From NCBI RefSeq assembly GCF_013523055.1, contig NZ_JAAMQM010000024.1:1-64000 (forward strand): a DNA stretch of 64,000 nt. Reading direction: 5' to 3'. Source of the DNA: Pseudomonas capeferrum. Lineage in GTDB: Bacteria > Pseudomonadota > Gammaproteobacteria > Pseudomonadales > Pseudomonadaceae. The notes under the pieces were generated by a model. It was given only the letters and a program-made list of their open reading frames with translations. It was not told the origin of the DNA and searched no databases. A program made the position numbers and the translations under genes. Positions 26,571-35,682 of this stretch are shown here, piece by piece; position 1 is the first letter of the stretch, and the number at the start of each line of letters is the position of its first letter.

Positions 26571-26647
26571 GGCTACATAGCTCAGTTGGTTAGAGCATAG
26601 CATTCATAATGCTGGGGTCCGGGGTTCAAGTCCCTGTGTAGCCACCA
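26571..26647 (+). tRNA. tRNA-Met (CAT), elongator type
   Basis: The 77-base cloverleaf includes an encoded 3' CCA. The acceptor arm GGCTACA pairs with TGTAGCC, the anticodon loop holds CAT within ATTCATAAT, and the T-loop GGTTCAAGTCC is standard. The first base pair G-C and the D-arm TAGCTCAGTTGGTTAGAGC mark it as elongator rather than initiator tRNA. It stands alone. Confidence 0.95.
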
Positions 26648-26691
26648 AGTTCGATTTGCAGAGTTCCTGAGAAGTCTGCAAATCCATCAAG

Positions 26692-26720
26692 AAGCCCGCC
26701 TAGTGCGGGCTTTCTTGTTT
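26692..26720 (+). terminator. terminator after tRNA-Met
   Basis: AAGCCCGC (26692-26699) pairs with GCGGGCTT around a CTAGT loop and is followed by a T-rich tail (TCTTGTTTT). Confidence 0.75.
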
Positions 26721-26875
26721 TCGATCGCGCCCCTGGATTTCCTTCCCCCCTTTTGCGCTCCTTGCGAAAATTTCGCCTAGAACAAGGCGCCGCGCTTTAG
26801 CTAAACACAGTAATAGCCCCCAATCTGGGAAGTGCCGAGCAGGAACATCAGGGGATCGCGAATACCATTACGGCC

Positions 26876-27168
26876 CTACCTCGCATGAGCTGGCGCGATC
26901 TCTGCATGGAGCCTTGCCCCAAGGGCTGTCATGATAGTCGCAAGGCTGAGGCTTCCGTCCACAGACAGCGCTTTGTAAAGCCCCTCGCGAGCCAGGCCAG
27001 TATCATGTGCAAGCTGAGCCATTTCCCGGACGCGAGCAATGTCGCCCAGCGCAGCAGCAAGTAATCTCGGGTCGTTTTCCTCAAGACAGACCTCAAGATA
27101 GAAGGCTATGTCCTCTTCATTCTTCAAAGGGTCTACTGCGTCCCATTGGTCAGCTTGATATTTGTCAT
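26876..27168 (-). pseudogene. HigA-like antitoxin with a one-base frameshift
   Basis: The gene should encode a 97-residue addiction-module antitoxin with a helix-turn-helix (DPRLLAAALGDIARVREMAQLAHDTGL, then LYKALSVDGSLSLATI). It starts at the ATG at 27168, 9 bases after the toxin frame's stop, with GGAGG in the gap. One base is missing near codon 8: translation gives MTNIKLTNGTQ and stops, whereas the next frame continues as QWDAVDPLKNEEDI to the end. Total length is 293 bases, one short of a multiple of three. An internal TTG could start a shortened protein, but it has no good ribosome site. Confidence 0.75.
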
Positions 27169-27177
27169 GGCGCCCTC

Positions 27178-27468
27178 CTAAAGGTCGCGAGCCAGCTTGA
27201 GTGCGGACTTGATGTCTTTGGCCTGACTGGCTTTATCGCCACCCGCCAAAAGGATGATGAGTTCATGACCGCGCTGAACGAAATATACCCGCTAGCTTGG
27301 ACCATAATCGATTCGCAGCTCTGATACGCCCTCGCCGACCGACTTACAATCGCCCAGCACTCCAAGCTCAACCCGACGCAACCGAACATTGATACGGGCC
27401 TGCGCGCGGCCATCTCGCGAGGCAGCAAACCACTTCCTGTATGTGTCGGTTTGAATGAGTGCATGCAT
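27178..27468 (-). pseudogene. RelE/ParE-family (HigB-like) toxin with a nonsense codon
   Basis: The 96-codon frame starts MHALIQTDTYRKWF and ends SALKLARDL, as in the addiction-module killer proteins that cut mRNA on the ribosome. Codon 59 is TAG (27292-27294), in the strand where relatives read GPSYRVYF, so a Tyr codon has mutated to stop. The rest of the reading frame is intact (RVYFVQRGHELIILLAGGDKASQ). The toxin gene precedes the antitoxin gene, the usual HigBA order. With the toxin dead, the neighbouring antitoxin could also decay, and it has. Confidence 0.8.
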
Positions 27469-27556
27469 AGGCCGAATGTAAACCTTGGTTCACACCAAAT
27501 TAATCTTTCCAGACTGAACGGTGAGGCGGGGTCCTGCGCCGCTGAATACCAGGCCC

Positions 27557-28171
27557 TCACCTTTGTTGAGCCGGCTCGACAGCCGATCTCGGGCAGAAGG
27601 AAGAACCCGCCCCGCCATCACCACCCCAGGTACGATGACCTGCCGTATCGATATGGATACGCCCAGACGGATAGCGCCCAAGCCCCATGTTCCAGGCCTG
27701 GCCATGTTGTTGCCAGAAGCGGCACAAGGGGTTCGGATCGGCCCAATCCGGGAGCAGCACATCGACCGCGAACGCTCTCATGTGGGCGCTGTCGGCCGCA
27801 CCGCCCGCGCAAAGATTGAGCCGCGGATCGCGGTAGGCCGAGACCACTTCGAATTGACGCAGCTGGCCTTGATCGACCAGGGTCTTGAGCAATTGCAGGG
27901 TGGAGCGTACCGCGGGCCACTGGCTGGCTGGCGGTACCGCGAAGGGAGAGGCGCGGCAAAGACGCCAGTCGGATGCCGAACGCAGCAACTGATGGATGGG
28001 GACTACTCCATAGAGCCGCGCATCGACCAGCATTTCACGGAAACGGCGGGTTTCGTTGTCGCCAGCCCACTGCGCGAACATCCAGATATCGCGGTCGTCG
28101 GCGTGGGCTGGGAGTGAGCCTAGCAAGGCTGCTGTCACTACTGCTCTGCTCCAGCGGATCATCATTACCAT
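27557..28171 (-). CDS. M15-family D,D-peptidase, secreted
   Basis: This 204-residue protein begins with a signal peptide ending near PAHA (about residue 24). The C-terminal half is a Peptidase_M15-type zinc enzyme: SAYRDPRLN, then SAHMRAFAVDV with the first His and Asp ligands, and GRIHIDTAGHRTWGG with the last His. Such enzymes cleave peptidoglycan cross-peptides. The start may be at 28171 or, with better spacing from GAGG, two codons later. The gene is close to no obvious partner. Confidence 0.75.
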   Translation of the reverse strand: MVMMIRWSRAVVTAALLGSLPAHADDRDIWMFAQWAGDNETRRFREMLVDARLYGVVPIHQLLRSASDWRLCRASPFAVPPASQWPAVRSTLQLLKTLVDQGQLRQFEVVSAYRDPRLNLCAGGAADSAHMRAFAVDVLLPDWADPNPLCRFWQQHGQAWNMGLGRYPSGRIHIDTAGHRTWGGDGGAGSSFCPRSAVEPAQQR

Positions 28172-28316
28172 TGTCCTCGGGAGGGACCTGAATGGAGTGT
28201 ACTCAAGGCTCCAGGTGCACTCTCGTCTTGGTCAGCGTAGTACCTGAGCGCACTCGCCAGGGCGATCATAGATGATTTGAGAGCGGAAGAATGAAAGCGA
28301 AGGCTGGGTTGAAAGC

Positions 28317-28625
28317 CTAGAAATACGCATTGACGATATCATCCTTGTCCTGGCCAGCACCTTCCGAGCCATCAGCCTCGACGATCCGCGGAAACTGCGG
28401 ATCGGAAGCGATAATCAGAACGAGCTCGTCTTTATCCCACAACTGATTCCAACCCGGCGTCACATACTTTGCATATGAGCGGGGCGGTTGAGAACAGACG
28501 GCAAACCCCATAGGTTCGTCGATCGTAACACCGTCGACCTTTACTGCATCGCGAGGCGCCGGCTTACATCCACTCAGTGCCGCTATCGCCACAACCAGGG
28601 TAGATAATATCCATGATGTATTCAT
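28317..28625 (-). CDS. small putative lipoprotein
   Basis: This 102-residue protein has a lipoprotein signal (a hydrophobic stretch followed by LSGC, Cys20), so it is expected to be lipid-anchored in the envelope. The mature part is acidic at the end (EGAGQDKDDIV). I recognise no domain. The ribosome site is weak. An AAGGAGG nearby (28638-28644) is on the other strand and serves no gene that I can find. Confidence 0.55.
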   Translation of the reverse strand: MNTSWILSTLVVAIAALSGCKPAPRDAVKVDGVTIDEPMGFAVCSQPPRSYAKYVTPGWNQLWDKDELVLIIASDPQFPRIVEADGSEGAGQDKDDIVNAYF

Positions 28626-28723
28626 GACGCGTACTCAAGGAGGATTTGCTGTTATTAGAGCGACTCCCAGAAAACGCGTCACCTGACAAAAATATCAGTA
28701 TTGATGTTTATGACAGTCCAAGT

Positions 28724-29362
28724 TTATTCCAACGGCCGCAACCGATACTGCGGCGGCAACTGTTCGAATCCGCTGATCGTGGTATCCAGACTTTTCCAGC
28801 GGCCATCCTTGATGCCGTAGATACAGCCATGGATCGACAGGCTCTGTCCGCGGTGCCAGGCGTTCTGGATGATGCTGGTGTGACCGACGTTGGCCACCTG
28901 CTGGATGACGTTGAGTTCGCACAGACGATCGACCTGGGCTTCTTCGCTGCCCAGCTTGGCCAGTTCGGCACGCTTTTCGTAGTAGAGGTCGCGGATGGAA
29001 CGCAGCCAGCCATCGATCAGGCCGAGTTGGCGATTCTGCATGGCGGCGCGCACGCCACCGCAGCCGTAGTGGCCGGTAACCAGGATGTGCTTGACCTTGA
29101 GCACCTCGACCGCGTACTGGATCACCGACAGGCAATTGAGGTCGGTGTGCAGCACCACATTGGCGACGTTGCGGTGCACGAACAGATCACCTGGCAGCAT
29201 GCCAACGATCTCGTTGGCCGGCACTCGGGCGTCGGAGCAGCCGATCCAGAGAAACTCCGGGGTTTGCTGCCGCGCCAGCTTGGCGAAGAAATCCGGGTCA
29301 CGCTGGGTAATGGCGTCGGCCCAGCGCGCATTGTTGTCGATCAATTGCTGCAGGTCGTTCAT
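28724..29362 (-). CDS. beta-class carbonic anhydrase
   Basis: This 212-residue enzyme interconverts carbon dioxide and bicarbonate. Zinc ligands are visible as Cys42 in CSDARV (with the Asp44-Arg46 pair), His98 and Cys101 in TGHYGCGG. The length matches the Can/CynT type. GAGG precedes the ATG. It lies downstream of rimI on the same strand, with a gap of 60 bases. Confidence 0.94.
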   Translation of the reverse strand: MNDLQQLIDNNARWADAITQRDPDFFAKLARQQTPEFLWIGCSDARVPANEIVGMLPGDLFVHRNVANVVLHTDLNCLSVIQYAVEVLKVKHILVTGHYGCGGVRAAMQNRQLGLIDGWLRSIRDLYYEKRAELAKLGSEEAQVDRLCELNVIQQVANVGHTSIIQNAWHRGQSLSIHGCIYGIKDGRWKSLDTTISGFEQLPPQYRLRPLE

Positions 29363-29422
29363 GTCGCTGCCTCATCAAGGGTGCACGTGCGAGACTGGTC
29401 CTGCGCCCCTCAGGGTCACACC

Positions 29423-29875
29423 CTAATCGAACAGGGTACAGGCCATCACCAGGGCATCTTCGCGCCCGCCGGCCATTGGGTAGTAGTCCCGACGCCGGCC
29501 GACTTCATTGAATCCGTAACGCTCATACAAACGATAGGCCGATTGGTTGCTGGCGCGCACTTCCAGGAAGCATTCCCGTCCATTGAGCGCATAGGCGCGA
29601 CTCATCAGGTGTTCCAGCAGGCGCAGGCCGAGACCTTGGCCCTGGCTCTCCGGCTTGACGGTGATGTTGAGCAGATGGGCCTCGTCGATGATCACATTGA
29701 TCACCCCATGGCCGACTTGTTGCTCGCCCTCGAACATCAACCAGATTTCATACGACTTGAGCCCATCGAGGAAGATGCCCCGCGTCCAGGGATGACTGAA
29801 GGCGGCGTATTCGATCTTCAGCACGGCATCCAGATCCGCCTCGGTCATCGGGCGGAAACTGATCGAGTCACTCAT
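29423..29875 (-). CDS. rimI: ribosomal protein S18 alanine N-acetyltransferase
   Basis: This 150-residue GNAT-fold enzyme acetylates the N-terminus of ribosomal protein S18. The acetyl-CoA motif is in VKPESQGQGLGLRLLEHLM, and the C-terminal SAYRLYERYGFNEVGRRRDYYP is typical of RimI. It overlaps the end of the upstream HolD-like gene by 4 bases, so the two are translated together, the same pairing as holD-rimI in E. coli. Confidence 0.92.
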   Translation of the reverse strand: MSDSISFRPMTEADLDAVLKIEYAAFSHPWTRGIFLDGLKSYEIWLMFEGEQQVGHGVINVIIDEAHLLNITVKPESQGQGLGLRLLEHLMSRAYALNGRECFLEVRASNQSAYRLYERYGFNEVGRRRDYYPMAGGREDALVMACTLFD

Positions 29876-30666
29876 TCTGCGGGTTTCCAGCGCGCCATCA
29901 GCCGGCGCATCGCTTGCCAGACGTCCGCCTTGCGCTGCGGCTCGTCCATCAACAGTTCAAGGCCAGGCAGGGCCCAGGCATCGCCCAGGCCTTGCACCGA
30001 CAGTTCGCGGTAGTAGGCGTCTTCCCCGGCCTGCCCGGCAAAACGCATCGCCGGCAGGCCGATCAGCCAAAGACAGGTACAAGGCGCTTCTTCCAGTCGC
30101 GCCTGAATGAATCCCTGGACGAAATCACGCGCGGCATCAGGCCCCTGGTCCAGATTGCCGCGCATCAGCAGTGGCCAGCGCACCGGCTCGCCGATGATCT
30201 GCGGGCTGTCAGGCAGGCCGGCGGCGCGCAACATGTCCTTGAGCAGCAGGTAGGACGGGTCGCGGCTCTGGAACGGTTGGCCGGTCGCCAATTCGACCAG
30301 CAGCAGGCAGCGCCCGGCGCGCAGCAATTGCAACGCGAAACGCGGCGGCGGCACCTGTGCGTTTCGCGCGGCGGTAGCGGGAGCCTCGGCATCGGCTGCG
30401 GCGGGCTTGTCGCTGGCTTTCGGCTGGCTGGCCGGACGGGGAATCTCGATCTTGGGTCGCTCACCGGAGCGTGCCTGCACCGGGGACGGTAACTGGGGGG
30501 TCGCGGGCGCCTGCGGTCGCGCCTCGAACTCGATCGGCTCCACGGGCGCTACCGGCAGCAGCAGCTCCGGACGCGAGGGCGCGGCGAACGGCAATTCGGC
30601 GCGCGGCAGCCAGTGCACCACTTGCATGGCATTGAGGTAGGCGCGGCGGCGGGACTCGATCAGCAA
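29872..30666 (-). CDS. HolD-like (DNA polymerase III psi) protein
   Basis: This protein of about 264 residues starts with ESRRRAYLNAMQVVHWLPR, then a Pro-rich linker (about 25-100) and a C-terminal globular domain. From memory, the matching gene beside rimI in P. aeruginosa was identified as the psi subunit of DNA polymerase III, which links the clamp loader to single-strand-binding protein; automatic annotation often calls it TonB-like because of the linker. The only start on the frame is a TTG at 30666; upstream the frame closes at TGA and no ATG or GTG is available, so the true start is unsure and a small frame error is possible. The overlap with rimI supports the role. Confidence 0.6.
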   Translation of the reverse strand: MLIESRRRAYLNAMQVVHWLPRAELPFAAPSRPELLLPVAPVEPIEFEARPQAPATPQLPSPVQARSGERPKIEIPRPASQPKASDKPAAADAEAPATAARNAQVPPPRFALQLLRAGRCLLLVELATGQPFQSRDPSYLLLKDMLRAAGLPDSPQIIGEPVRWPLLMRGNLDQGPDAARDFVQGFIQARLEEAPCTCLWLIGLPAMRFAGQAGEDAYYRELSVQGLGDAWALPGLELLMDEPQRKADVWQAMRRLMARWKPAE

Positions 30667-30828
30667 GGCACGGTCATCCGGGGAAAGTCAGTCGGCTATT
30701 CTACCGTCCTCGCGCCGGACATGCCGCTGTTGATCTGTAGAAACTCTTCGAAGCAGATCAAGGGTCAAACCCTACCCATCCGATGCAGTACAATCCTCGC
30801 TTTTATTTGGCAATGAGTCGACCCGCCA

Positions 30829-32106
30829 ATGATCGAACCCAAGCGCGTCCTGCGCGCCCTAGCCGAACACTGGGCCCTGCTCGAGCCGCTGTGCGAGCGC
30901 TTCGACCAGGGCACCTTGAGCCTGGTCGAGCTGCGCCTGCAGCTGGCCCGGCAGCGACTGGAAAGCACCCCGCAGGAAATCACCCAACTGCTCGATGTGT
31001 GGATTCGCCTGGACATCCTGGTACCCGTCGCCAAGAGCCCGAACCGCTTCGAGCTGAACGCGCAGATCCACGATTTCCTTGCCTACCTGCGCCGGGAGCA
31101 CCGCCTGGGCCTGTGCCTGGAGATCGAAGCCTACCTGCGTCACCTCGAACGCCTGGCGGGACACATCCAGGATGCCTTCGACAACCGTGACAGCGATGAT
31201 CTGGCGCGTCAGCTGCGCCTGCTCGACATGCGCGTGCGGGACGTGCTGAAGAAGCTCGACAATGACGAGCAGGCGTTGGTCGCCGTGGCCGAGCGCGCCA
31301 AGACCAGCAATCGCCAGATTCCGCTGCGCCAGCGCTACGCGGAGGTTCTGGCGACCTGGGACGAATACGTCGAGCCGATGATCCAGCTGGTCAATGCCGA
31401 TGGCGCCTTCGAGCAGGGCGTGCGCAAGGCCGAGACCGTGTTGTTGCGCTTGCTTGGCGAGCAGGCGCGCCTGGGGCAATTGGTAGACGACGACATGCTC
31501 TTGCGCACCCATGCGCGCATTCTCGAAATGCAGACCAGCGCCCAGTTGACCTTGCGCCATGCGCGCGAGCTTCTGCTTCCGTTGCGCGAGGAAGCGCGTC
31601 GCCACAACGCCGTGACCCGTGGCGCGGCGCTGGCGCTGTCGGTGATACGCCGCAAGGGGCTGGACGCCATACCGCAAGCGGCCCTGCCACTGTTCACCCG
31701 TCCGCAGAGCACTTTCCTTGGCAGCGCCAGTCAGGTCGAGGCCTATGTCTATGCGCTGGCCCGCTTCGAGCCCAAGCCCGCGCGTTTCCCCAAGGCTCAC
31801 AAGAGCGACAAGGATGCCTCGACGCGAGCGCCACGCACGGTCAAGGAAATGCTCGAACGCTGCGAGGATGCCCTGCCCCTGCCCGACCTGATGGTCTGGC
31901 TGCTGGAGCAGGAGCCGGAAGGCGCCACCGACGAGTTGCTGTACTGGTTCTCGCGACTCTCCCGCGAGAAGCGCTTCAAGCGCGAGCGCCTGGAGCGTCG
32001 CGACTATCTCACTCAGGAACATCTGGTCAGCCTGCGCTCCTTTGCCCTGGCGTCCAGCCGCGAAACATCGCCTGCCTCTAACGCGAGCCCAGTCCATGCA
32101 TCTTGA
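30829..32106 (+). CDS. mksF: MksF, kleisin subunit of the MksBEF condensin
   Basis: This 425-residue protein is the kleisin of the MukBEF-like condensin, which organises and helps segregate the chromosome. It is almost entirely helical, with a winged-helix-like N-terminus (about 5-85), coiled regions in the middle and a C-terminal helical part (340-410) as in MukF/MksF. The gene opens a three-gene operon in which each gene overlaps the next: it overlaps mksE by 11 bases. A TACAAT (-10 like) sequence lies about 40 bases upstream. No ribosome site is obvious. Confidence 0.85.
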   Translation: MIEPKRVLRALAEHWALLEPLCERFDQGTLSLVELRLQLARQRLESTPQEITQLLDVWIRLDILVPVAKSPNRFELNAQIHDFLAYLRREHRLGLCLEIEAYLRHLERLAGHIQDAFDNRDSDDLARQLRLLDMRVRDVLKKLDNDEQALVAVAERAKTSNRQIPLRQRYAEVLATWDEYVEPMIQLVNADGAFEQGVRKAETVLLRLLGEQARLGQLVDDDMLLRTHARILEMQTSAQLTLRHARELLLPLREEARRHNAVTRGAALALSVIRRKGLDAIPQAALPLFTRPQSTFLGSASQVEAYVYALARFEPKPARFPKAHKSDKDASTRAPRTVKEMLERCEDALPLPDLMVWLLEQEPEGATDELLYWFSRLSREKRFKRERLERRDYLTQEHLVSLRSFALASSRETSPASNASPVHAS

Positions 32107-32803
32107 TCTTTCCGAACTGCCACAGCTCGCACCGATCTTCCGTGAGCTGTTCAAGGGCTTTCATATCAGTCGCCGCGACCCGGAACTGTATGCCCAGCTG
32201 TCCAACTTCCAGGACCAGTACCGCACCCTGTTCAAGGCTCTGGGCTTCGAGCTGGTCTGCGACACTCGCGGCTTCTACTACTTCGTCCCCGACCAGGTGG
32301 CGGCACAGGTCAACAAGACGGCCCAGCGCCTGTCGCTGTTCACCTTCATCCTGGTGGAGCACCTGGCCGACCAGGGCCGCGACCCGATAGCCGTGCTCGA
32401 TGGCGGCAGCCTCGGCCGCGACGAACTGCCTTCGTTGCTGGAGAAGTACCGCGACCTGTTCATCCAGGCCGAGGTGCAGACGTCCGACGAGCTGGAAGAA
32501 AAGATCCTGCGACGCATGACCCACTTGGGTTTCGCCCACGAGGAAAACGGTATCTACCGATTCCTGCCGCCGATGCACCGCTTTCTCGATGTGTGCCTGT
32601 CGGTGCAGCAGGACCGCGATCTCGCGGCCACCCTGCACAGCGACCTGCCGCTGCCGATACCGGCGCTGGCCGAACAGGATGGCCTGGACGACATGCTCGA
32701 CGGCGGCGCTCCGCTCGCCCTGGACGCTTTCGCCACCGAAGAAACAGAAGAAGAGGCCTTGGCCCGAGCCATCCGCGAAGAGCAACAGGAGATTGATGCA
32801 TGA
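32096..32803 (+). CDS. mksE: MksE, accessory subunit of the MksBEF condensin
   Basis: This 235-residue protein contains two winged-helix regions and matches MksE by size, place and general sequence (MHLDLSELPQLAPIFRELFKG at the start, acidic end with TEEETEEEALARAI-type charge). The ATG at 32096 overlaps the end of mksF and fits the family better than the TTG at 32042. It overlaps the start of mksB by ATGA. In the complex, two MksE subunits bind each kleisin arm. Confidence 0.85.
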   Translation: MHLDLSELPQLAPIFRELFKGFHISRRDPELYAQLSNFQDQYRTLFKALGFELVCDTRGFYYFVPDQVAAQVNKTAQRLSLFTFILVEHLADQGRDPIAVLDGGSLGRDELPSLLEKYRDLFIQAEVQTSDELEEKILRRMTHLGFAHEENGIYRFLPPMHRFLDVCLSVQQDRDLAATLHSDLPLPIPALAEQDGLDDMLDGGAPLALDAFATEETEEEALARAIREEQQEIDA

Positions 32804-35631
32804 GCCAGGAACGCTACGGTATCCGCCGCTTCGCACTGCTCAACACGGCGGGCTACAGCCTTGGCCTGTTTCCCCTGGAGCATCCGCTGTCGGTCTACGG
32901 CGCGAACAATCTGGGCAAGTCTGCCTCGATCAATGCCTTGCAGTTCCCCATCCTGGCGCGCATGTCGGACATGAGCTTCGGCAAGTACAGCCTGGAACAG
33001 TCCCGACGCTTCTACTTCGCCAGTGATACCAGCTACATCCTCTGCGAGGTCCACCTGCCTCACGGCCCGCACGTGATCGGCGTGGTCGGCCGTGGCCCTG
33101 GTGGCGGCTTCGGCCATCAATTCTTCGCTTACGCCGGCGAGCTGGACCTGGCGCACTATCAAAAGGACGACAGCTGCCTGCGCCAGAAGGAGCTGTTCGC
33201 CAACCTGGAGCGTAACGGCCTGAAGGCCTATGAGCTCAAGCCCGACGAACTGCGGCGCCTGCTGGTCGGCGGTCATACTTCCGTGCCCCTGGACCTGACG
33301 CTGATCCCGCTGCGCTCGACCAGCGAGCAGAGCCTGAAGACCTTCCGCGCGCTGTTCATCAACCTGCTGCACATGCGTGAGATCACTGCGGCCAAGCTCA
33401 AGCAGCTGTTCCTCGATGCCTTCGAGCACAGCCTGCGTTCGGGCAGCGTCGACTACATCGCCGCCTGCGAGGAAGCTTTCCGCGACGTGCGTCGCATGGA
33501 GCAGGACTACAACGCGCTGGTCGGCGCCGGCCCGCTGGTCGAAGCCTTGGCTGGCGGCGTGGCCCAGCGCGATATCCTGCGCGGCAAACTGCACCGTATT
33601 TCGCCCTTGCTCGATAATCTGCTCGGCACTTGGCAGGACTATGCCTTGGCGCGCAAGGAAGAGCTGCTCATTCAGGTCGAGCATTATCAACGCGAGCAGG
33701 ACGGCCTGCAGAACAACCAGCGCAGCGGCACTCAGGAATTGATGCGCCTGGAGCGCGAGATGACCGGTATTCAGCGCTGGCTGGGCGAGCTGTCCGTGCT
33801 CAAGCATCGTTTCGCGCTGGTCGACGACGTCAAGGTCCTGGAGCAGCAGTTGCTGGCGGCCAAGGACGCCCACGATGAGCTGGCAGGCGCGCTGGCACAA
33901 TCCCGGCAGTTTTCGGCAGAGGACCTCGACGAGCGTCTGGCCGAGCTGGAAAGGCGCTTGAAAACGGTCAGGCAGCAACTCGACCATGCCGACAACAACA
34001 GCTATGCCCGCTTGCGCGAAGAGTTTTCGCAGCAGGATGTGGAGCGCCTGATGCGCCTGTTCAATGGGGCCTTGTTCAGCTTGCCTCTGGGTGAGCAGGG
34101 CATCGGGCTGGATGACAGCGGCCTGTGGGTGAAATCCCTCGAAAAGGTGCTCGACGGTTTCAAGGGCGAACGCTTCGAGGTGCCGGGCCTGTTGATCGAC
34201 CTGTCGCAGATCGAGCCACCGGCACTGCAGGCCCTGGCGGACCGCGCCGCCCTGCGCGAGCAGAAGGAGCGCCTGGAAAAAGAGCTCAAGCAGCTCAAGG
34301 CCCAGCAGGCCGTGACGGCCGACCGCAGCGCCAGCAAGGAACGAACCGAGGCCCTCTACCAGCAGGTGCTGGATGCCCAGAAAGCTTTGGAAGACTTCCG
34401 TCGCGCCCAGACCCTGCACGCCGAGGAGCCGGACAAACTCGAACAGCTCGCGCAACTGGAGGCGGCCCAGGACGAGCTCAAGCGCTCCAGCGATGCCTTC
34501 ACCGAGCGCGTGCAGCAGCTGTCCGCCAAGTTGCAGTTGGTCAACCGTCAGATTGCCGAACTCGAGGCCAGGCAGCGCACGCTTGACGATGCATTGCGTC
34601 GTCGTCAGCTGCTGCCGGCGGATCTGCCTTTCGGTACACCGTTCATGGAGGCCGTGGATGACTCGATGGACAACCTGCTGCCCCTGCTCAATGACTACCA
34701 GGACAGCTGGCAGAGCCTGCAACGCGTCGATAACCAGATCGAAGCGCTGTATGCCCAGGTACGCCTCAAGGGCGTGGCCAAGTTCGACAACGAAGAGGAT
34801 ATGGAGCGTCGCCTGCAGCTGTTGATCAACGCCTATGCGCACCGTACCGACGAGGCCCTGACCCTGGCCAAGGCACGCCGCGCGGCAGTCACCGACATTG
34901 CCCGAACCTTGCGCAACATCCGCAGCGACTACGACAGCCTCGAACACCAGCTGGCCTTGTTCAACCGGGAGATCAACAAGCGTCAGGTCTCCAACCTGGA
35001 GAGCTTCCGCATCGTCCTGGCGCCCAACAAGGAAGCGCTCAAGCACATCGACCAGATCATCCACAGCGCCGGTCAGTACGAAGAAGGCCAGACGTTGTCG
35101 GTGTTCGACCTGAGCCAGAGTGCCGAGCAGGACAACCGCAACGAAGAAGCCAAGGAGTACCTGGCGCGACTGGTCGCGGCCAACCACAATCAACTGGGCT
35201 TGAAGGAACTGTTCGAACTCGCGTTCGAGATCACCAAGGTCAACGGCCAGCCGGTGATCCACACCGATATCGACGGCGCTGCCTCCAATGGCACCACCAT
35301 GACCATCAAGGCGCTGACCAACATGTACCTGTTGCTGCACCTGATGGACCGCGACCAGGCCGGGCGTATCCGCCTGCCCTACTACCTCGACGAAGCGGCC
35401 GATATCGACGAACGCAACCAGGCCGCGCTGCTGGAAACCAGTCAGCAGCTCGGCTTCGTGCCGATCCTGGCGAGCGTCAAGCCGCAGGTCTCGGCCAAGG
35501 TGGCCATCGACCTGGAAGGCGGAAGCGGGCCGAACGGGATCTACATCGACGAGGCGGACTGGAAGTTCATCAGCCGGCGGGAAGATGAGGCAGAGGTGGT
35601 CGAGCGCAAGGAGGAAGTGGTCTCAGCTTGA
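32800..35631 (+). CDS. mksB: MksB, SMC-like ATPase of the MksBEF condensin
   Basis: This 943-residue protein has an N-terminal Walker A at GANNLGKS (34-41), a long coiled coil with a central hinge (about 280-700) and a C-terminal head with Walker B LDEAAD (863-868). That is the MukB/MksB layout; E. coli MukB is about 1,490 residues, and MksB is known to be shorter. The ATPase closes around DNA with MksF and MksE. The operon lacks mksG, the nuclease found in MksBEFG (Wadjet) plasmid-defence systems. It is therefore probably the housekeeping chromosome condensin and not a defence system. Confidence 0.9.
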   Translation: MSQERYGIRRFALLNTAGYSLGLFPLEHPLSVYGANNLGKSASINALQFPILARMSDMSFGKYSLEQSRRFYFASDTSYILCEVHLPHGPHVIGVVGRGPGGGFGHQFFAYAGELDLAHYQKDDSCLRQKELFANLERNGLKAYELKPDELRRLLVGGHTSVPLDLTLIPLRSTSEQSLKTFRALFINLLHMREITAAKLKQLFLDAFEHSLRSGSVDYIAACEEAFRDVRRMEQDYNALVGAGPLVEALAGGVAQRDILRGKLHRISPLLDNLLGTWQDYALARKEELLIQVEHYQREQDGLQNNQRSGTQELMRLEREMTGIQRWLGELSVLKHRFALVDDVKVLEQQLLAAKDAHDELAGALAQSRQFSAEDLDERLAELERRLKTVRQQLDHADNNSYARLREEFSQQDVERLMRLFNGALFSLPLGEQGIGLDDSGLWVKSLEKVLDGFKGERFEVPGLLIDLSQIEPPALQALADRAALREQKERLEKELKQLKAQQAVTADRSASKERTEALYQQVLDAQKALEDFRRAQTLHAEEPDKLEQLAQLEAAQDELKRSSDAFTERVQQLSAKLQLVNRQIAELEARQRTLDDALRRRQLLPADLPFGTPFMEAVDDSMDNLLPLLNDYQDSWQSLQRVDNQIEALYAQVRLKGVAKFDNEEDMERRLQLLINAYAHRTDEALTLAKARRAAVTDIARTLRNIRSDYDSLEHQLALFNREINKRQVSNLESFRIVLAPNKEALKHIDQIIHSAGQYEEGQTLSVFDLSQSAEQDNRNEEAKEYLARLVAANHNQLGLKELFELAFEITKVNGQPVIHTDIDGAASNGTTMTIKALTNMYLLLHLMDRDQAGRIRLPYYLDEAADIDERNQAALLETSQQLGFVPILASVKPQVSAKVAIDLEGGSGPNGIYIDEADWKFISRREDEAEVVERKEEVVSA

Positions 35632-35682
35632 TGCCTCAAGGTGCGCCGGACTGCCAAGGATCAATCAGCTTGCGCTGCTCCG

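Noticed and set aside
27165..27560. 131-codon minus-strand frame across the toxin gene
   Set aside because: Other-frame shadow of the HigB-like toxin; it stays open only because the toxin frame has the nonsense codon.
28646..30013. 455-codon plus-strand frame with an AAGGAGG just before it
   Set aside because: It is antisense to carbonic anhydrase and rimI; the ribosome-like site is only 2 bases from a TTG, and the translation has no family resemblance. GC-rich codon structure explains the open frame.
32554..35340. 928-codon minus-strand frame
   Set aside because: Antisense shadow of mksB, a GC-rich gene; no domain is seen and no ribosome site exists.
30829..35631. Considered as a Wadjet (JetABCD) defence system
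   Set aside because: The fourth gene (MksG/JetD nuclease) is absent and the operon lies among housekeeping genes, as the chromosomal condensin of Pseudomonas does.
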